Below, piece after piece: positions 49,682 through 58,305 of a stretch of 64,000 nucleotides of DNA. The DNA lies in NCBI RefSeq assembly GCF_014650775.1, contig NZ_BMVP01000004.1:496001-560000 (forward strand), given 5' to 3'. The position numbers and the translations under genes were made by a program. Numbering within the stretch: position 1 is the first letter of the stretch; each line of letters begins with the position of its first letter. The notes beneath the pieces are model-generated. The model saw only the letters and a program-made list of their open reading frames with translations. It did no database searches and was not told where the DNA came from. This stretch comes from Streptomyces cirratus. Lineage in GTDB: Bacteria > Actinomycetota > Actinomycetes > Streptomycetales > Streptomycetaceae.

Positions 49682-50650
49682 ATGAAACCCTCCGCGTCCG
49701 ATCCCGTAGCCGCGCCCGCTTCCGCGCCCGCCTCGGCCTCCGCCTTCCGTGAGCTGCTTCCGGGCGTCATCGGCATGGTGCTGGTCGGCAGCAGTGTCAC
49801 CGTCTCCCGTTCCCTCTCCGGCGCCCCTCTCTTCGCCCCCCAGGCCGTTCGTTACGCGGCCGCCGCCGTGATCCTCTTCGTCCTCGCGCGCGCCGCCCGG
49901 GTGCCGTTGCTGCGTCCCCGGGGCCGTGAGTGGCTGTGGCTGGCCGGGATCGCGGGGAGCGGGCTGGTGCTGTTCAACGTGGCCGTGGTGCGGGGCGTCG
50001 CGCACGCCGAACCGGCCGTCATCGCCGTCGCGGTGGCCTCCGTCCCGGTCCTGCTCGCCCTCGTCGGCCCGCTGCTGGAGCGGCAGCGGCCCAGCCGACG
50101 GGTGCTGCTGGCCGCACCCGTCGTCGTGGCCGGGGCCGTCCTCGTGGAGGGGACCGGGCGCACCGACGCGACCGGGGTGGGCTGGGCGGCGCTCGCGTTG
50201 GTCTGCGAGGCCGGGTTCACGTTGCTCGCGGTGCCGGTGCTGGGCCGCCACGGCGCGTGGGGGGTGTCCGTGCACGCGGTGTGGTTGGGGGCGGTGATGC
50301 TGACGGGACTCACGGTGCTCGTGGAGCGGCCCGACAGCCTCACGGCGCTCGGGCCGGGACAGTGGGCGGCGGTCGGGTACCTGGCCGTCATGGTGACGGC
50401 GGTGGCGTTCCTGCTCTGGTACCGGACGGTGGCCGCCGTGGGCGCCGGCCGGGCCGGGCTGCTCGCCGGGCTGGCCCCGCTCGCCGCGGCCGGGGCGGGT
50501 GCGGCGTCGGGCGGCGGGGTTCCGGGGCCGGCGGTGTGGCTGGGGCTCGCCGTGGTGGTCGCCGGGCTGGCGCTCGGGGTGCGGCCGGGCGGTGCGCCGC
50601 TGCCGGAACCGGAGCCGACAGCCGTCGAGCGGTTGCCCGTGTCCCCTTGA
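49682..50650 (+). CDS. EamA-family (DMT) transporter
   Basis: 322 aa with about 10 TM helices in two EamA repeats: LLPGVIGMVLVGSSVTVSRSLSGAPLFAPQAVRYAAAAVILF ... AEPAVIAVAVASVPVLLALVGPLLERQRPSRRVLL, then the second repeat ending WLGLAVVVAGLALGV. Members export amino acids, polyamines or other metabolites. Control by the divergent MocR protein suggests an amine or vitamin-B6-related compound. An AraC-type regulator gene follows 14 bp after the stop and may be co-transcribed. Confidence 0.88.
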   Translation: MKPSASDPVAAPASAPASASAFRELLPGVIGMVLVGSSVTVSRSLSGAPLFAPQAVRYAAAAVILFVLARAARVPLLRPRGREWLWLAGIAGSGLVLFNVAVVRGVAHAEPAVIAVAVASVPVLLALVGPLLERQRPSRRVLLAAPVVVAGAVLVEGTGRTDATGVGWAALALVCEAGFTLLAVPVLGRHGAWGVSVHAVWLGAVMLTGLTVLVERPDSLTALGPGQWAAVGYLAVMVTAVAFLLWYRTVAAVGAGRAGLLAGLAPLAAAGAGAASGGGVPGPAVWLGLAVVVAGLALGVRPGGAPLPEPEPTAVERLPVSP

Positions 50651-50664
50651 GGGGGACCGGCGCC

Positions 50665-51609
50665 GTGGATCACAATCCGCAGATGCCGACGCCCCCGCCG
50701 CACAGCACCGAGCCGTACAGCATCGGGCCGTGCGGCACCGAGCCGTGCGGACCCGGCCCGTACCGCCCGGCGCCGTACAGCAGTTGGATGCAGTACTTCT
50801 CCCCCACCGCCAACCACCGGCGGCTCGGACTGGTGTGCCTGGGGGTGGGGGTGCAGGAGGGGCCCTTGCCGGTGGTGGGCCCGCGGGCGCTCGACCACCA
50901 CGTGGCGGTGGTGGTCACCCGGGGGCGGGGCTGGTTCAGCCACGGCGGGCGCCCGCCGCAGCCCGTGACGGCGCCCGCGCTGCTGTGGCTGGTGCCCGGC
51001 GTCGAACACCACTACGGACCGGATCCGCGGACCGGCTGGCAGGAGTGCTTCGTGGACTTCGCGGGCCACAGCGTGGAGGCCTACACCGATCTCGGCTACG
51101 TCACCCCCGACCGGCCGCTCGTCCCGTTGAGCGCGACGGCCGGGGTGCGGCACGTGGTGGACGGCATCGTCCGTGCGGCCCGAACCGGCGGCCCGCTGCT
51201 GGAGGTGGAGGCGGCCGCGGCCGTACACGCGCTGCTGGTGGCCCTGCGCTACGCCCGCGCCGAGGTGTCCCGGCACGGCGACGCCGTCATGGACGCCCTG
51301 GCACGGGACGCACTGCTGCCGATCTCCGTCGCCGAGCACGCGGCGCGGCTCGGGATACCGCTGCCGGAGCTGCGCGGGGCGGTGCGGCGCAGCACCGGCG
51401 AGGGCGTCAAGGAATACCTCCTCGGCATCCGACTGAGCCGGGCCAAGGAGCTGCTGGCCCGGACCGACCTGCCGGTCGCCGGGGTGGCCCGGCGGGTCGG
51501 GTACGAAGACCCCGGGTACTTCAGCCGGCTGTTCAGCCGCCGCGTCGGCATGGCCCCGGGACGCTTCCGCGCCCAGCAGTCCTTCCACGACGCGGCGAGG
51601 CCAGGCTAG
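50665..51609 (+). CDS. AraC-family transcriptional regulator
   Basis: 314 aa from GTG 50665 (preceded by GAGGGGG); ATG 50683 is an alternative. The first ~45 residues are a repeated TEPYS/TEPCG low-complexity segment. A cupin-like sensor domain follows (~60-170; VVTRGRGWFSHGG, LLWLVPGVEHHYGPDP, CFVDFAGHSVEAY). The C-terminal double HTH is ISVAEHAARLGIPLPELRGAVRRSTGEGVKEYLLGIRLSRAKELL and LPVAGVARRVGYEDPGYFSRLFSRRVGMAPGRFR. Such proteins usually respond to sugars. The TAG stop lies within the left arm of a 12-bp perfect palindrome. Confidence 0.88.
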   Translation: MDHNPQMPTPPPHSTEPYSIGPCGTEPCGPGPYRPAPYSSWMQYFSPTANHRRLGLVCLGVGVQEGPLPVVGPRALDHHVAVVVTRGRGWFSHGGRPPQPVTAPALLWLVPGVEHHYGPDPRTGWQECFVDFAGHSVEAYTDLGYVTPDRPLVPLSATAGVRHVVDGIVRAARTGGPLLEVEAAAAVHALLVALRYARAEVSRHGDAVMDALARDALLPISVAEHAARLGIPLPELRGAVRRSTGEGVKEYLLGIRLSRAKELLARTDLPVAGVARRVGYEDPGYFSRLFSRRVGMAPGRFRAQQSFHDAARPG

Positions 51610-51639
51610 TGCTGTGACCGGAAAGGTTCACAGCACTAG
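51606..51639. terminator. Perfect 12-bp palindrome between AraC and methyltransferase genes
   Basis: CTAGTGCTGTGA (51606-51617) and TCACAGCACTAG (51628-51639) are exact inverted repeats around CCGGAAAGGT. The AraC stop codon is in the left arm, and the convergent methyltransferase gene ends at 51636 inside the right arm. It should terminate both transcripts. Its lower GC than the flanks and its exact symmetry also fit a dispersed repetitive palindrome. Confidence 0.6.
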
Positions 51640-52271
51640 GCACCGTCCGGGCGGCGGGCGTAGCAGAAGAGGTGCTCCTCCGGGTCGGCGAGGCCGGCCT
51701 CGGGGTGGAAGAGGCTCGTGCGGTGGTGCAGCAGCTCCAGGCCGGCCGTCTCGATCCGGGTCGCGTACTCCTGCGCGGACAAGCTGCTGACGGTGACCTG
51801 GTGGCCCATCCATTCCATGGCGAGACCGCTGATGTCGCCGGGCACCGTGGCGAGGACGAGGTACCCGCCCGGCGCCACCCAGGAGGCCATCCGTTCCAGG
51901 GAGGCCGCCACCTCCCGCTGCTCCATGATCAGCAGCGGGAAGAAGGCGCACACCGCGTCGAAGCCGCCCTCCCCGGGCGCGTACGTGCGTACGTCCGCCT
52001 GCTCGAAACGGGCCCGCGGGACGCGCTCGCGCGCGAGGGCGACCATCTCGGCCGAGACGTCGATGCCGGTCACCGCACAACCCGCCGCGGCCAGCCGCTC
52101 GGCGGTGGGCCGGCCCGTGCCGCTGCCCACGTCGAGGACCCGCGCCCCCGCGGGCAGCCGGCCGGTGAGCCAGTCGAGGGCCTCCAGCTGTGCGGGGATC
52201 CGGCCGAACGCGTCCTCGTAGCGCTGCGCGAGCGCGTCGAACACCTCGGCCGCCGACTCCTGTCCACTCAT
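51636..52271 (-). CDS. Class I SAM-dependent methyltransferase
   Basis: 211 aa. Motif I is VLDVGSGTGRPTAERLAAAGCAVTGIDVSAEMVALAR, motif II-III region GGFDAVCAFFPLLIM and motif IV LERMASWVAPGGYLVLATVPG. The fold is the UbiE/small-molecule methyltransferase type; the substrate is unknown. Its stop lies in the right arm of the 51606-51639 palindrome. It is downstream of and on the same strand as the GH101 gene, with 25 bp between. Confidence 0.9.
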   Translation of the reverse strand: MSGQESAAEVFDALAQRYEDAFGRIPAQLEALDWLTGRLPAGARVLDVGSGTGRPTAERLAAAGCAVTGIDVSAEMVALARERVPRARFEQADVRTYAPGEGGFDAVCAFFPLLIMEQREVAASLERMASWVAPGGYLVLATVPGDISGLAMEWMGHQVTVSSLSAQEYATRIETAGLELLHHRTSLFHPEAGLADPEEHLFCYARRPDGA

Positions 52272-52296
52272 CGCGATGCCTCGTTCCCTCTCGTGT

Positions 52297-55200
52297 CTAC
52301 GGCAGGTAGCCGACGTTGAGCTCGGCCATCGAGGTCCAGGGGTTGCCGTTCACCTCGCTCAGGGCCTTGAGTCTGACGTACCGGGCCGCCCGGGGCGAGA
52401 AGGTGGCGTCTTGTTGCGCGGCGCCGTCCGTGAACCTTCCTGAGGCCGCGGCCGGGCCCCAGGTCACCCCGTCGGTGGAGGTGAACACCTGGTAGTCCGC
52501 GATGCGCCCGTTGCTCTGCGTCTGCCGGGGCAGGCAGTGCAGGGCCGAGACGTTGTACGAGGCTCCGAGGTCCAGGGTGATCTCGTGCGGCATCGGCGCG
52601 GTCGCCGCGTACCACTGGGTGTGCCAGATGGTCGCGCCGTCGCCGTCCAGGACGTTGGCGGCGCTGCCGTTCTCGCCCGCCGTCTCCTGGCTGTCTACGG
52701 CCTTGACGCCCATCCGGCCCTGCGGCACCAGGAGTTCACCGCCGCCGCCCGTGCCGAGGTCGTCCACGGTGAGGTCGTCGAGTACGAGGTCCGCCTCGTT
52801 GTGGGAGTCCTCGCCCGTGACCTTGCGCACGCCGATCCAGGCGTCCGCCCCGGCGGTGAACGTCTTGGTGAAGGTGGTGGCGGTGCGGGCCTGGCCGAGG
52901 GCCGTGGCCGTTTCCTTCGCGCCTGCGCCGGTGACGAACCGGTAGTCGGCGGCGAAGCCGTTCTCGTAGGCGAAGGACACCTTGTACGTGTGCCCCTCCG
53001 TCAGGCGCAGCGTCTGCGGCAGGGTGCGGTAGACGAGGCCCTGGCGCTCCTCGTGCGACTTGAGGGAGTTGCCTCCGCTGATCACGTCGTCCACCAGCTT
53101 CCCGTTCCACCCGGCTTGGGTGTACGGGGCGTGCCGTTGGGCGATGTGGGTGCGCGGGTCGGTGGCGGAGCCGCCGGCGCCGCCGAAGGCGAACGGGCCC
53201 CAGCCCGCGTCGACGTGTTCGAAGTCCTCGACGAAGTAGTGGGCGCCGAGAGGTGTCCGGGCCGAGCGGACGACGCGGACGTCATCGAGGGAAACGGTGC
53301 CCGGTCCGGCGGCGGCGGACAGGCTGAGGGTGGCGGTGGACTGGCCGGCCGGGACGTCGAAGAGCACCTTCATGCGCTGCTCGTCGGTGCCGTTCTTCTC
53401 GCTCCCGCCGAGGTCGTTGGCCAGCGGCGATGAGTCGGCGTACACCGACGCGGCGGCGCCCGCGGCCGGGGTGACGGTGAGGGTGGCGGCCCGGCCGGTG
53501 GGGGTGGCGACCCAGACGGAGGCGGCGTAGGTGCCGGGGGTCAGGCCGGTGAGCTGCTGTGCCACGGCCGGGGCGGTTCCGGGGGCCATGGTCAGCTCGT
53601 TCTGGCCCTGTGCGTTGCGGGTGACGGCGGCGCCGGCGCCGGTGACCGTCCAGGCGTTCAGGTTGCCGGAGTAGAAGGAGGGGTCCTTGACGGGGGTGCC
53701 CTCGCCCCACTTGGGGTCCGCTTGCGCGGGCGCGGCGCCGTTGGTGACGAGATAGGCGGTCTTCGCCGTCGCGTTGAGGGTGACCTGGCCGTGGGTGACG
53801 GTCAGGTCGCCGACGAGTTGGCGTCCCGTGTCGGTCAGCCGGTAGAGCTTGGGTGCGCTCCAGCCCGCCGGCAGGGTCCAGGTGGTGGAGCCGCCCGTGT
53901 CGTTCCAGTGGTAGAGCTTGCCGTCGCGCGGCAGGAGGTAGGCGCCGCCGCGCAGGACGGTGCGGCCCGCGGTGGTGATCGTGCGGGTGCCGCCGGCGGT
54001 GCTGACGGTGGTGCCGCCGGCGAGGGTGACCGTGTCGGCGGTCCACTTCACGATCGGGGACTCCTGGAGGAACTTCGTCGGCAGGTTGACGGCGAAGGTG
54101 GTGTTCAGGAAGGCGGGGTAGTCCTTCTTGCCCTGCCATCCCTCGTACGCGGCGACCTCCGCGCCGCCGAGCAGCGGGTCGCGGGCGATCCAGTCGTCCT
54201 TGGTGTGGTTGGCGATGAACCGGACGATGGTGGAGTTGATGCCCTTGAGGTCGCTGCCGCCGTAGTCGACGTCGGCGGCCCAGTGGTGCCACAGCGACTG
54301 TTCGGTGAGGGTGTTGGGGAATTCGGTGGCGAGCTGGAGACCGAGGCCGCCGATCTCGCGCTGGAGCTTGCGGGAGACGTATCCGTCGCCGTACCAGACG
54401 TCCACGTAGAGGAAGTCGAGGCCGGGGGCGGCGGCCTTGAGGTCCTGGAGGCGCTTGAGCCGCTGCCCGGACTGCCCGTCCTTGCGGGTGTCGACGTAGT
54501 ACGACTGGTCGAGCCAGTCCCAGCCGGGCCCTCCGCTCTGGTGGGCCGGGTCGAAGGTGGCCGAGACGGGGTACTCCTCGGTCGCGTTGATGTGCACGCC
54601 GAAGTCTGCGTTGTAGGCGTGCCCGGCGGTGGTGAGGGTGTTCAGGTCGACCGCGCCGCCGAGCTTGCCGCCGATGTTCCTGTAGTCCATGTGCGCGGAG
54701 TCGTGGCCCTCGGAGGCGTAGCCCTTGAGCAGGACGAACTGGCCGAGCCCGTCCGTCGCGAGGCTGACGCGTTTGGTCTCGTCCAGGGTCTGCGCGAAGG
54801 GGTGGGTGGCCTGGGAGGCGAAGTTGAAGGGGATGCGCTGGACGACCCGGTTCGCGGTGTCCTGCCAGCCGGTGGGCGGGGTCCAGATGTCCCGGTAGGC
54901 GACCGCCGCGTCCTGCCAGTCCACGACGGAGTCGGCGTTGCGGTCGGCGGTGATCGCGATCCGGGCGTACGGAAGGGGTTCGGTGTCGGTGTCGGCCGCG
55001 CCCGCGGGCCGGTACAGCCAGTCGCCGCTCCACAGGGCGGCCCGCCGGTAGGAACCCTTGTCGGTGACCTGCTTCACGATGCGGCCGTTGTCGCGGGCGG
55101 TGGCGCCCGAGGGCTGGTCGTAGAGGGAGTTGGAGTCGATGGCGGCGGCCAGCCTGCCCGTGTTGACCAGCCCGTACATGACCGTGGTCGCGGTGGCGTC

Positions 55201-55752
55201 CACGGGCGTGGCGGCGGTGACGGGGGTGAAGGCGTCCCCGGTGCCGGTGGTGGCGGTGAACATACGGGCGGTGGAGAGCGCGGCGCCGGGCTGGTCGCTG
55301 CGGACGCTGACGAGGCCGTGGTCGGGGACGGCGAGGCTGTGCACGCGCAGGGCGGCGGTGTCCTCGATCGCGGTGACCTTGAACTCGACCACCGAACCGG
55401 TCACCGACAGACGGGATCTGATGGTCACCCCGGAGAAGCTGAGCGCGTAGTCGACGGCGGAGGCGGAGGCCGTCGCGGTCACGGCGGGTGTGTAGCCGGT
55501 GCCGTTGACGACGATCTCGGTGAGGGGGTCCTCGTTGCCGTTCAGTACGTCGCCGGTGGCGCGACGGGTGTAGCCGATGACGCGGGGGAAGGCGCCGTCG
55601 ACGCTGACGGAGAGCTCGGGCGAGGTGATGGTCAGGGGTCCGGCCGTCACGGCAGCGGCCGCCGACACCGGGGCGGGGGCGGGTACGGACACGGTGAGGG
55701 TGGCGATGAGACCGGCGACCGCGGCTGCGGCCGGCCAGAGGGGGGTGCGCAT
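52297..55752 (-). CDS. Secreted endo-alpha-N-acetylgalactosaminidase, GH101, with C-terminal CBM32
   Basis: 1151 aa, the largest gene here. A signal peptide (to ~33) is followed by the GH101 N-terminal beta-sandwich (to ~290) and the TIM barrel (~300-600). The predicted nucleophile is Asp451 (FLYVDVWYGDG) and the acid/base Glu477 (LATEFPN), with WHHWAADVDYGG and NSTIVRFIANHTKDDW. C-terminal regions include a GH101 beta domain, two galactose-binding-like modules (SFYSGNLNAWTVTGAG..., EDFEHVDAGWGPFAFGG...) and a terminal F5/8-type CBM32 (GSAANVLDGDGATIWHTQWY ... ITLDLGASYNVSALHCLPRQ). It releases Gal-GalNAc from Ser/Thr of mucin-type glycoproteins. GGAGG precedes the ATG. Confidence 0.93.
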   Translation of the reverse strand: MRTPLWPAAAAVAGLIATLTVSVPAPAPVSAAAAVTAGPLTITSPELSVSVDGAFPRVIGYTRRATGDVLNGNEDPLTEIVVNGTGYTPAVTATASASAVDYALSFSGVTIRSRLSVTGSVVEFKVTAIEDTAALRVHSLAVPDHGLVSVRSDQPGAALSTARMFTATTGTGDAFTPVTAATPVDATATTVMYGLVNTGRLAAAIDSNSLYDQPSGATARDNGRIVKQVTDKGSYRRAALWSGDWLYRPAGAADTDTEPLPYARIAITADRNADSVVDWQDAAVAYRDIWTPPTGWQDTANRVVQRIPFNFASQATHPFAQTLDETKRVSLATDGLGQFVLLKGYASEGHDSAHMDYRNIGGKLGGAVDLNTLTTAGHAYNADFGVHINATEEYPVSATFDPAHQSGGPGWDWLDQSYYVDTRKDGQSGQRLKRLQDLKAAAPGLDFLYVDVWYGDGYVSRKLQREIGGLGLQLATEFPNTLTEQSLWHHWAADVDYGGSDLKGINSTIVRFIANHTKDDWIARDPLLGGAEVAAYEGWQGKKDYPAFLNTTFAVNLPTKFLQESPIVKWTADTVTLAGGTTVSTAGGTRTITTAGRTVLRGGAYLLPRDGKLYHWNDTGGSTTWTLPAGWSAPKLYRLTDTGRQLVGDLTVTHGQVTLNATAKTAYLVTNGAAPAQADPKWGEGTPVKDPSFYSGNLNAWTVTGAGAAVTRNAQGQNELTMAPGTAPAVAQQLTGLTPGTYAASVWVATPTGRAATLTVTPAAGAAASVYADSSPLANDLGGSEKNGTDEQRMKVLFDVPAGQSTATLSLSAAAGPGTVSLDDVRVVRSARTPLGAHYFVEDFEHVDAGWGPFAFGGAGGSATDPRTHIAQRHAPYTQAGWNGKLVDDVISGGNSLKSHEERQGLVYRTLPQTLRLTEGHTYKVSFAYENGFAADYRFVTGAGAKETATALGQARTATTFTKTFTAGADAWIGVRKVTGEDSHNEADLVLDDLTVDDLGTGGGGELLVPQGRMGVKAVDSQETAGENGSAANVLDGDGATIWHTQWYAATAPMPHEITLDLGASYNVSALHCLPRQTQSNGRIADYQVFTSTDGVTWGPAAASGRFTDGAAQQDATFSPRAARYVRLKALSEVNGNPWTSMAELNVGYLP

Positions 55753-55919
55753 CGGGCCTCCGGGAGTCGGCGCTTCCTCGTACGGAGGACCGCACGGCTC
55801 CGGAGCCCTGCGGTCCGCTCACTGACCTGACAGCTTGCGGACCGGGTGCGGGCCGGGCCCATGGACAAAGCGGAGCGCAGTCATGGACTTACGGGGACGG
55901 TGGGCGTGACGGCGACCGT

Positions 55920-55975
55920 TGGTTCACGGAGACGGTCGGCTCACGGAGACGGTCGGCTCACGCAGACGCTTGGCT
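55920..55975 (+). repeat. 17-bp tandem repeat in the intergenic region upstream of GH101
   Basis: TTCACGGAGACGGTCGG, CTCACGGAGACGGTCGG and CTCACGCAGACGCTTGG follow one another with a 17-bp period. The third copy has decayed. The repeat lies ~170 bp upstream of the GH101 start, on the side of its promoter. Confidence 0.65.
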
Positions 55976-56019
55976 CGGGCCGGGCGTAGAACCCGGGCGC
56001 CGGCGGTGGAGCGCGCGGT

Positions 56020-56394
56020 TCAGCTCGTCTGGGGCGCCAGCACCACGGCCGTGCCGTACGCGCACACCTCCGTGCCGATGTCGGCGGCCTCGGTGACATC
56101 GAAGCGCATGGCCAGGACCGCGTTGGCGCCGCGCGCCTTGGCTTGCTCGATGAGCCGCTCCATGGCCTGGTTACGGGTCTGCACGAGGGTCTTCGTCAGG
56201 CCCCGGAGCTCCCCGCCGATCATGGATTTCAGGCCGGCGCCGATCTGGCTGCCCAGGTGGCGCGAGCGCACGGTGAGGCCGAAGACCTCCCCGACGACCC
56301 GCTCGACCCGGTAGCCGGGAGCGTCGTTGGTCGTCACCACCATGACCCCGGTCTGCTCGGCCCCGGGGCCTCCGCCGTAGTCGTCTATGCCCAT
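56020..56394 (-). CDS. YbjQ/heavy-metal-binding-domain family protein
   Basis: 124 aa. The fold signature is VVTTNDAPGYRVERVVGEVFGLTVRSRHLGSQIGAGLKSMIGGELRGLTKTLVQTRNQAMERLIEQAKARGANAVLAMRFDVTEA, the conserved core of the YbjQ (PF01906) family, a pentameric protein of unknown role. An N-terminal Gly-rich segment (GIDDYGGGPGAEQTG) precedes it. The Met at 56394 is preferred over the 56430 extension. It stands alone, divergent from the methyltransferase at 56549. Confidence 0.9.
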   Translation of the reverse strand: MGIDDYGGGPGAEQTGVMVVTTNDAPGYRVERVVGEVFGLTVRSRHLGSQIGAGLKSMIGGELRGLTKTLVQTRNQAMERLIEQAKARGANAVLAMRFDVTEAADIGTEVCAYGTAVVLAPQTS

Positions 56395-56548
56395 GGCACC
56401 CACTGTGGCGCCGGGCGCCCGCGTCCGCATCCCGAGCCGGCGCCACCGAGGGGAGCCTGCGAGAACGCCTGGCGTGCGCCCCCCGGGACTCTCTACGATG
56501 GGCCGACCCCGACGCCGCGGGCCCCGGAGGGGCCATCAAGGAGGGCAC

Positions 56549-57376
56549 ATGGAGTTAGGGCCGAACCCGTCCCAGCCGCCGTTCATCGACATGCACACCC
56601 CGAGCGTCGCCCGGATGTACGACTGGCTCCTGGGCGGGGTGGAGAACTACGCCAGCGACCGCGAGGCATGCGCCCGGCTGCTGGAGATCGCACCCAGTAC
56701 CCAACTCCTGGCCCGCAACAACCGGGCCTTCCTCAGCCGCGTCGTACGGATCCTCGTCGAGGACTACGGCATCCGGCAGTTCCTCGACCACGGTTCGGGT
56801 CTTCCCACGCAGGACAACGTGCACGAGGTGGCCCAGCGCATCGACAAGGACTGCAAGGTCGCCTACATCGACAACGACCCGATGGTCCTCGCGCACGCCC
56901 AGACCACGCTGCACGACAACTCCGGCACCCTGGTGCTGCCGATGGACATGCGCGACACCGAGCGCATCCACTCAGCCACCCGGGAGTTCCTCGACTGGAA
57001 CCGGCCCATCGCGGCCCTGTTCGTCTCCGTCCTGCACTGCATCCCGGACTCGGACGACGACCGCTCGCCGTCCGCCGTCGTGCGCAAGACGGCGGCCCTG
57101 CTGCCGCCGGGCAGCTTCATGGTGATCTGCCAACTGGTCAGCGAGGACCCGGTGGTGCGGGACGACGTGACCCGGATGATGGACGTCACGACCCACGGGA
57201 ACTGGGGGCGCGTGCGCGAACCCCACGAGGTGCGGCGGTACTTCGACGGGCTGGACATCCTCGAACCGGACCTCGTCGACGTGGTCGACTGGCGCCCCGA
57301 GGTTTCCCCGCCGCCCCCGGACCTCCGGCCGACGGACTGGGTGGAGTGGGGCGGCGTGGGCCGCCTCGTGCGGTGA
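56549..57376 (+). CDS. SAM-dependent methyltransferase, DUF574 (PF04672) type
   Basis: 275 aa. These proteins are numerous in Streptomyces and begin with the typical PPFIDMHTPSVARMYDWLLGGVENYASDREAC. The cofactor pocket is IRQFLDHGSGLPTQDNVHEVAQ and VAYIDNDPMVLAHAQTTL, with FVSVLHCIPDSDD further on. The substrate is unknown in the family. AAGGAGGG precedes the ATG. The NmrA-like gene follows at 36 bp and may be in the same transcript. Confidence 0.92.
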   Translation: MELGPNPSQPPFIDMHTPSVARMYDWLLGGVENYASDREACARLLEIAPSTQLLARNNRAFLSRVVRILVEDYGIRQFLDHGSGLPTQDNVHEVAQRIDKDCKVAYIDNDPMVLAHAQTTLHDNSGTLVLPMDMRDTERIHSATREFLDWNRPIAALFVSVLHCIPDSDDDRSPSAVVRKTAALLPPGSFMVICQLVSEDPVVRDDVTRMMDVTTHGNWGRVREPHEVRRYFDGLDILEPDLVDVVDWRPEVSPPPPDLRPTDWVEWGGVGRLVR

Positions 57377-57412
57377 AGTCCCCGAGGTGACACTGCGGGA
57401 GGGAACGGCTCG

Positions 57413-58294
57413 ATGACGATCGTGGTCACCACCCCGACCGGGCACGTGGGATCGCGCGTGGTACGGCTGCTGCTCCAGGCCGGCGTCCGCCCGCGCGTCC
57501 TGGTCCGCGACCCGGGCCGCCTGGACGAGGGAACCCGCGCGAGGGCCGACGTACGCCGCGGCGACCTGACGGACGCCGCCTTCGTCCGCGACGCGGTGGC
57601 CGGGGCGCGGACCGTCTTCTGGGTGGATCCCACGCCCCACACGGCGCGGGACCCGGTCGGAACCTCGCTGGAGACCGCGTCGCCGCTGGTGGAGGCCGCC
57701 CGGGCCGGTGACGTGGAGCGGGTGGCGCTGCTCAGCAGCATCGGGGCGGAGAAACGGCACGGCGTCGGACACATCGACGCCCTGGCCGGGATCGAGACGG
57801 CACTCGATGCCACCGGAACGGACGTGCTGCACCTGCGGTGCGCATACTTCTTCACCAACCTGCTGCTCGACCTCGAGGGACTCTCCCGAGGCGTCCTGAC
57901 CACGGCGTTCGGTCCCGACCGGCCGATGCCGTGGGTCGATCCGCGCGACGTCGCGGACGTGGTCGCGGTCCGGCTGCTGAACGACACCTGGCGGGGGCGG
58001 GTGGTACAGGCCGTGCACGGGCCGCAGGACCTCACCTTCAACCAGGTCGCGCTGATCCTCACCGAGGCGCTCGGGCGCACGGTCCGGCTCGAACCGGTCG
58101 GCGAGGACGCTCTGCGGGACTCGCTGCGGGCGGCCGGGCTGTCCGCGGCGGCGGTCGAGGGCATCGTCGGGATGAGCGCCGGATCGCGCGACCTGGTGCC
58201 GGAGCAGCCCCGTGACCTGCTGACCACCACGCCCACCCGGCTCGGCGAGTGGGCCCGTGCCGAGCTGCGTCCGCTGCTGGAGGCACGACCCTGA
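57413..58294 (+). CDS. NAD(P)-binding protein, NmrA/atypical SDR family
   Basis: 293 aa. The dinucleotide motif is VVTTPTGHVGSRVVRLLLQAG with RVLVRDPGRL after strand 2 and VRRGDLTDAAFVRDAVAG. The remaining part has LLSSIGAEKRHGVGHIDALAGIE, where YxxxK is replaced by HxxxA, so it may be a redox sensor or non-catalytic reductase of the NmrA/HSCARG type. GGGAGGGAAC is the ribosome site. It follows the DUF574 methyltransferase. Confidence 0.87.
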   Translation: MTIVVTTPTGHVGSRVVRLLLQAGVRPRVLVRDPGRLDEGTRARADVRRGDLTDAAFVRDAVAGARTVFWVDPTPHTARDPVGTSLETASPLVEAARAGDVERVALLSSIGAEKRHGVGHIDALAGIETALDATGTDVLHLRCAYFFTNLLLDLEGLSRGVLTTAFGPDRPMPWVDPRDVADVVAVRLLNDTWRGRVVQAVHGPQDLTFNQVALILTEALGRTVRLEPVGEDALRDSLRAAGLSAAAVEGIVGMSAGSRDLVPEQPRDLLTTTPTRLGEWARAELRPLLEARP

Positions 58295-58305
58295 CCGGGT
58301 GTCGC

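Noticed and set aside
53282..55822. 846-codon minus-strand frame overlapping GH101
   Set aside because: Arg/His/Pro-rich out-of-frame reading of the real GH101 gene.
53722..55830. 702-codon plus-strand frame opposite GH101
   Set aside because: Shadow frame of a large GC-rich gene; Val/Gly/Asp-rich and without motifs.
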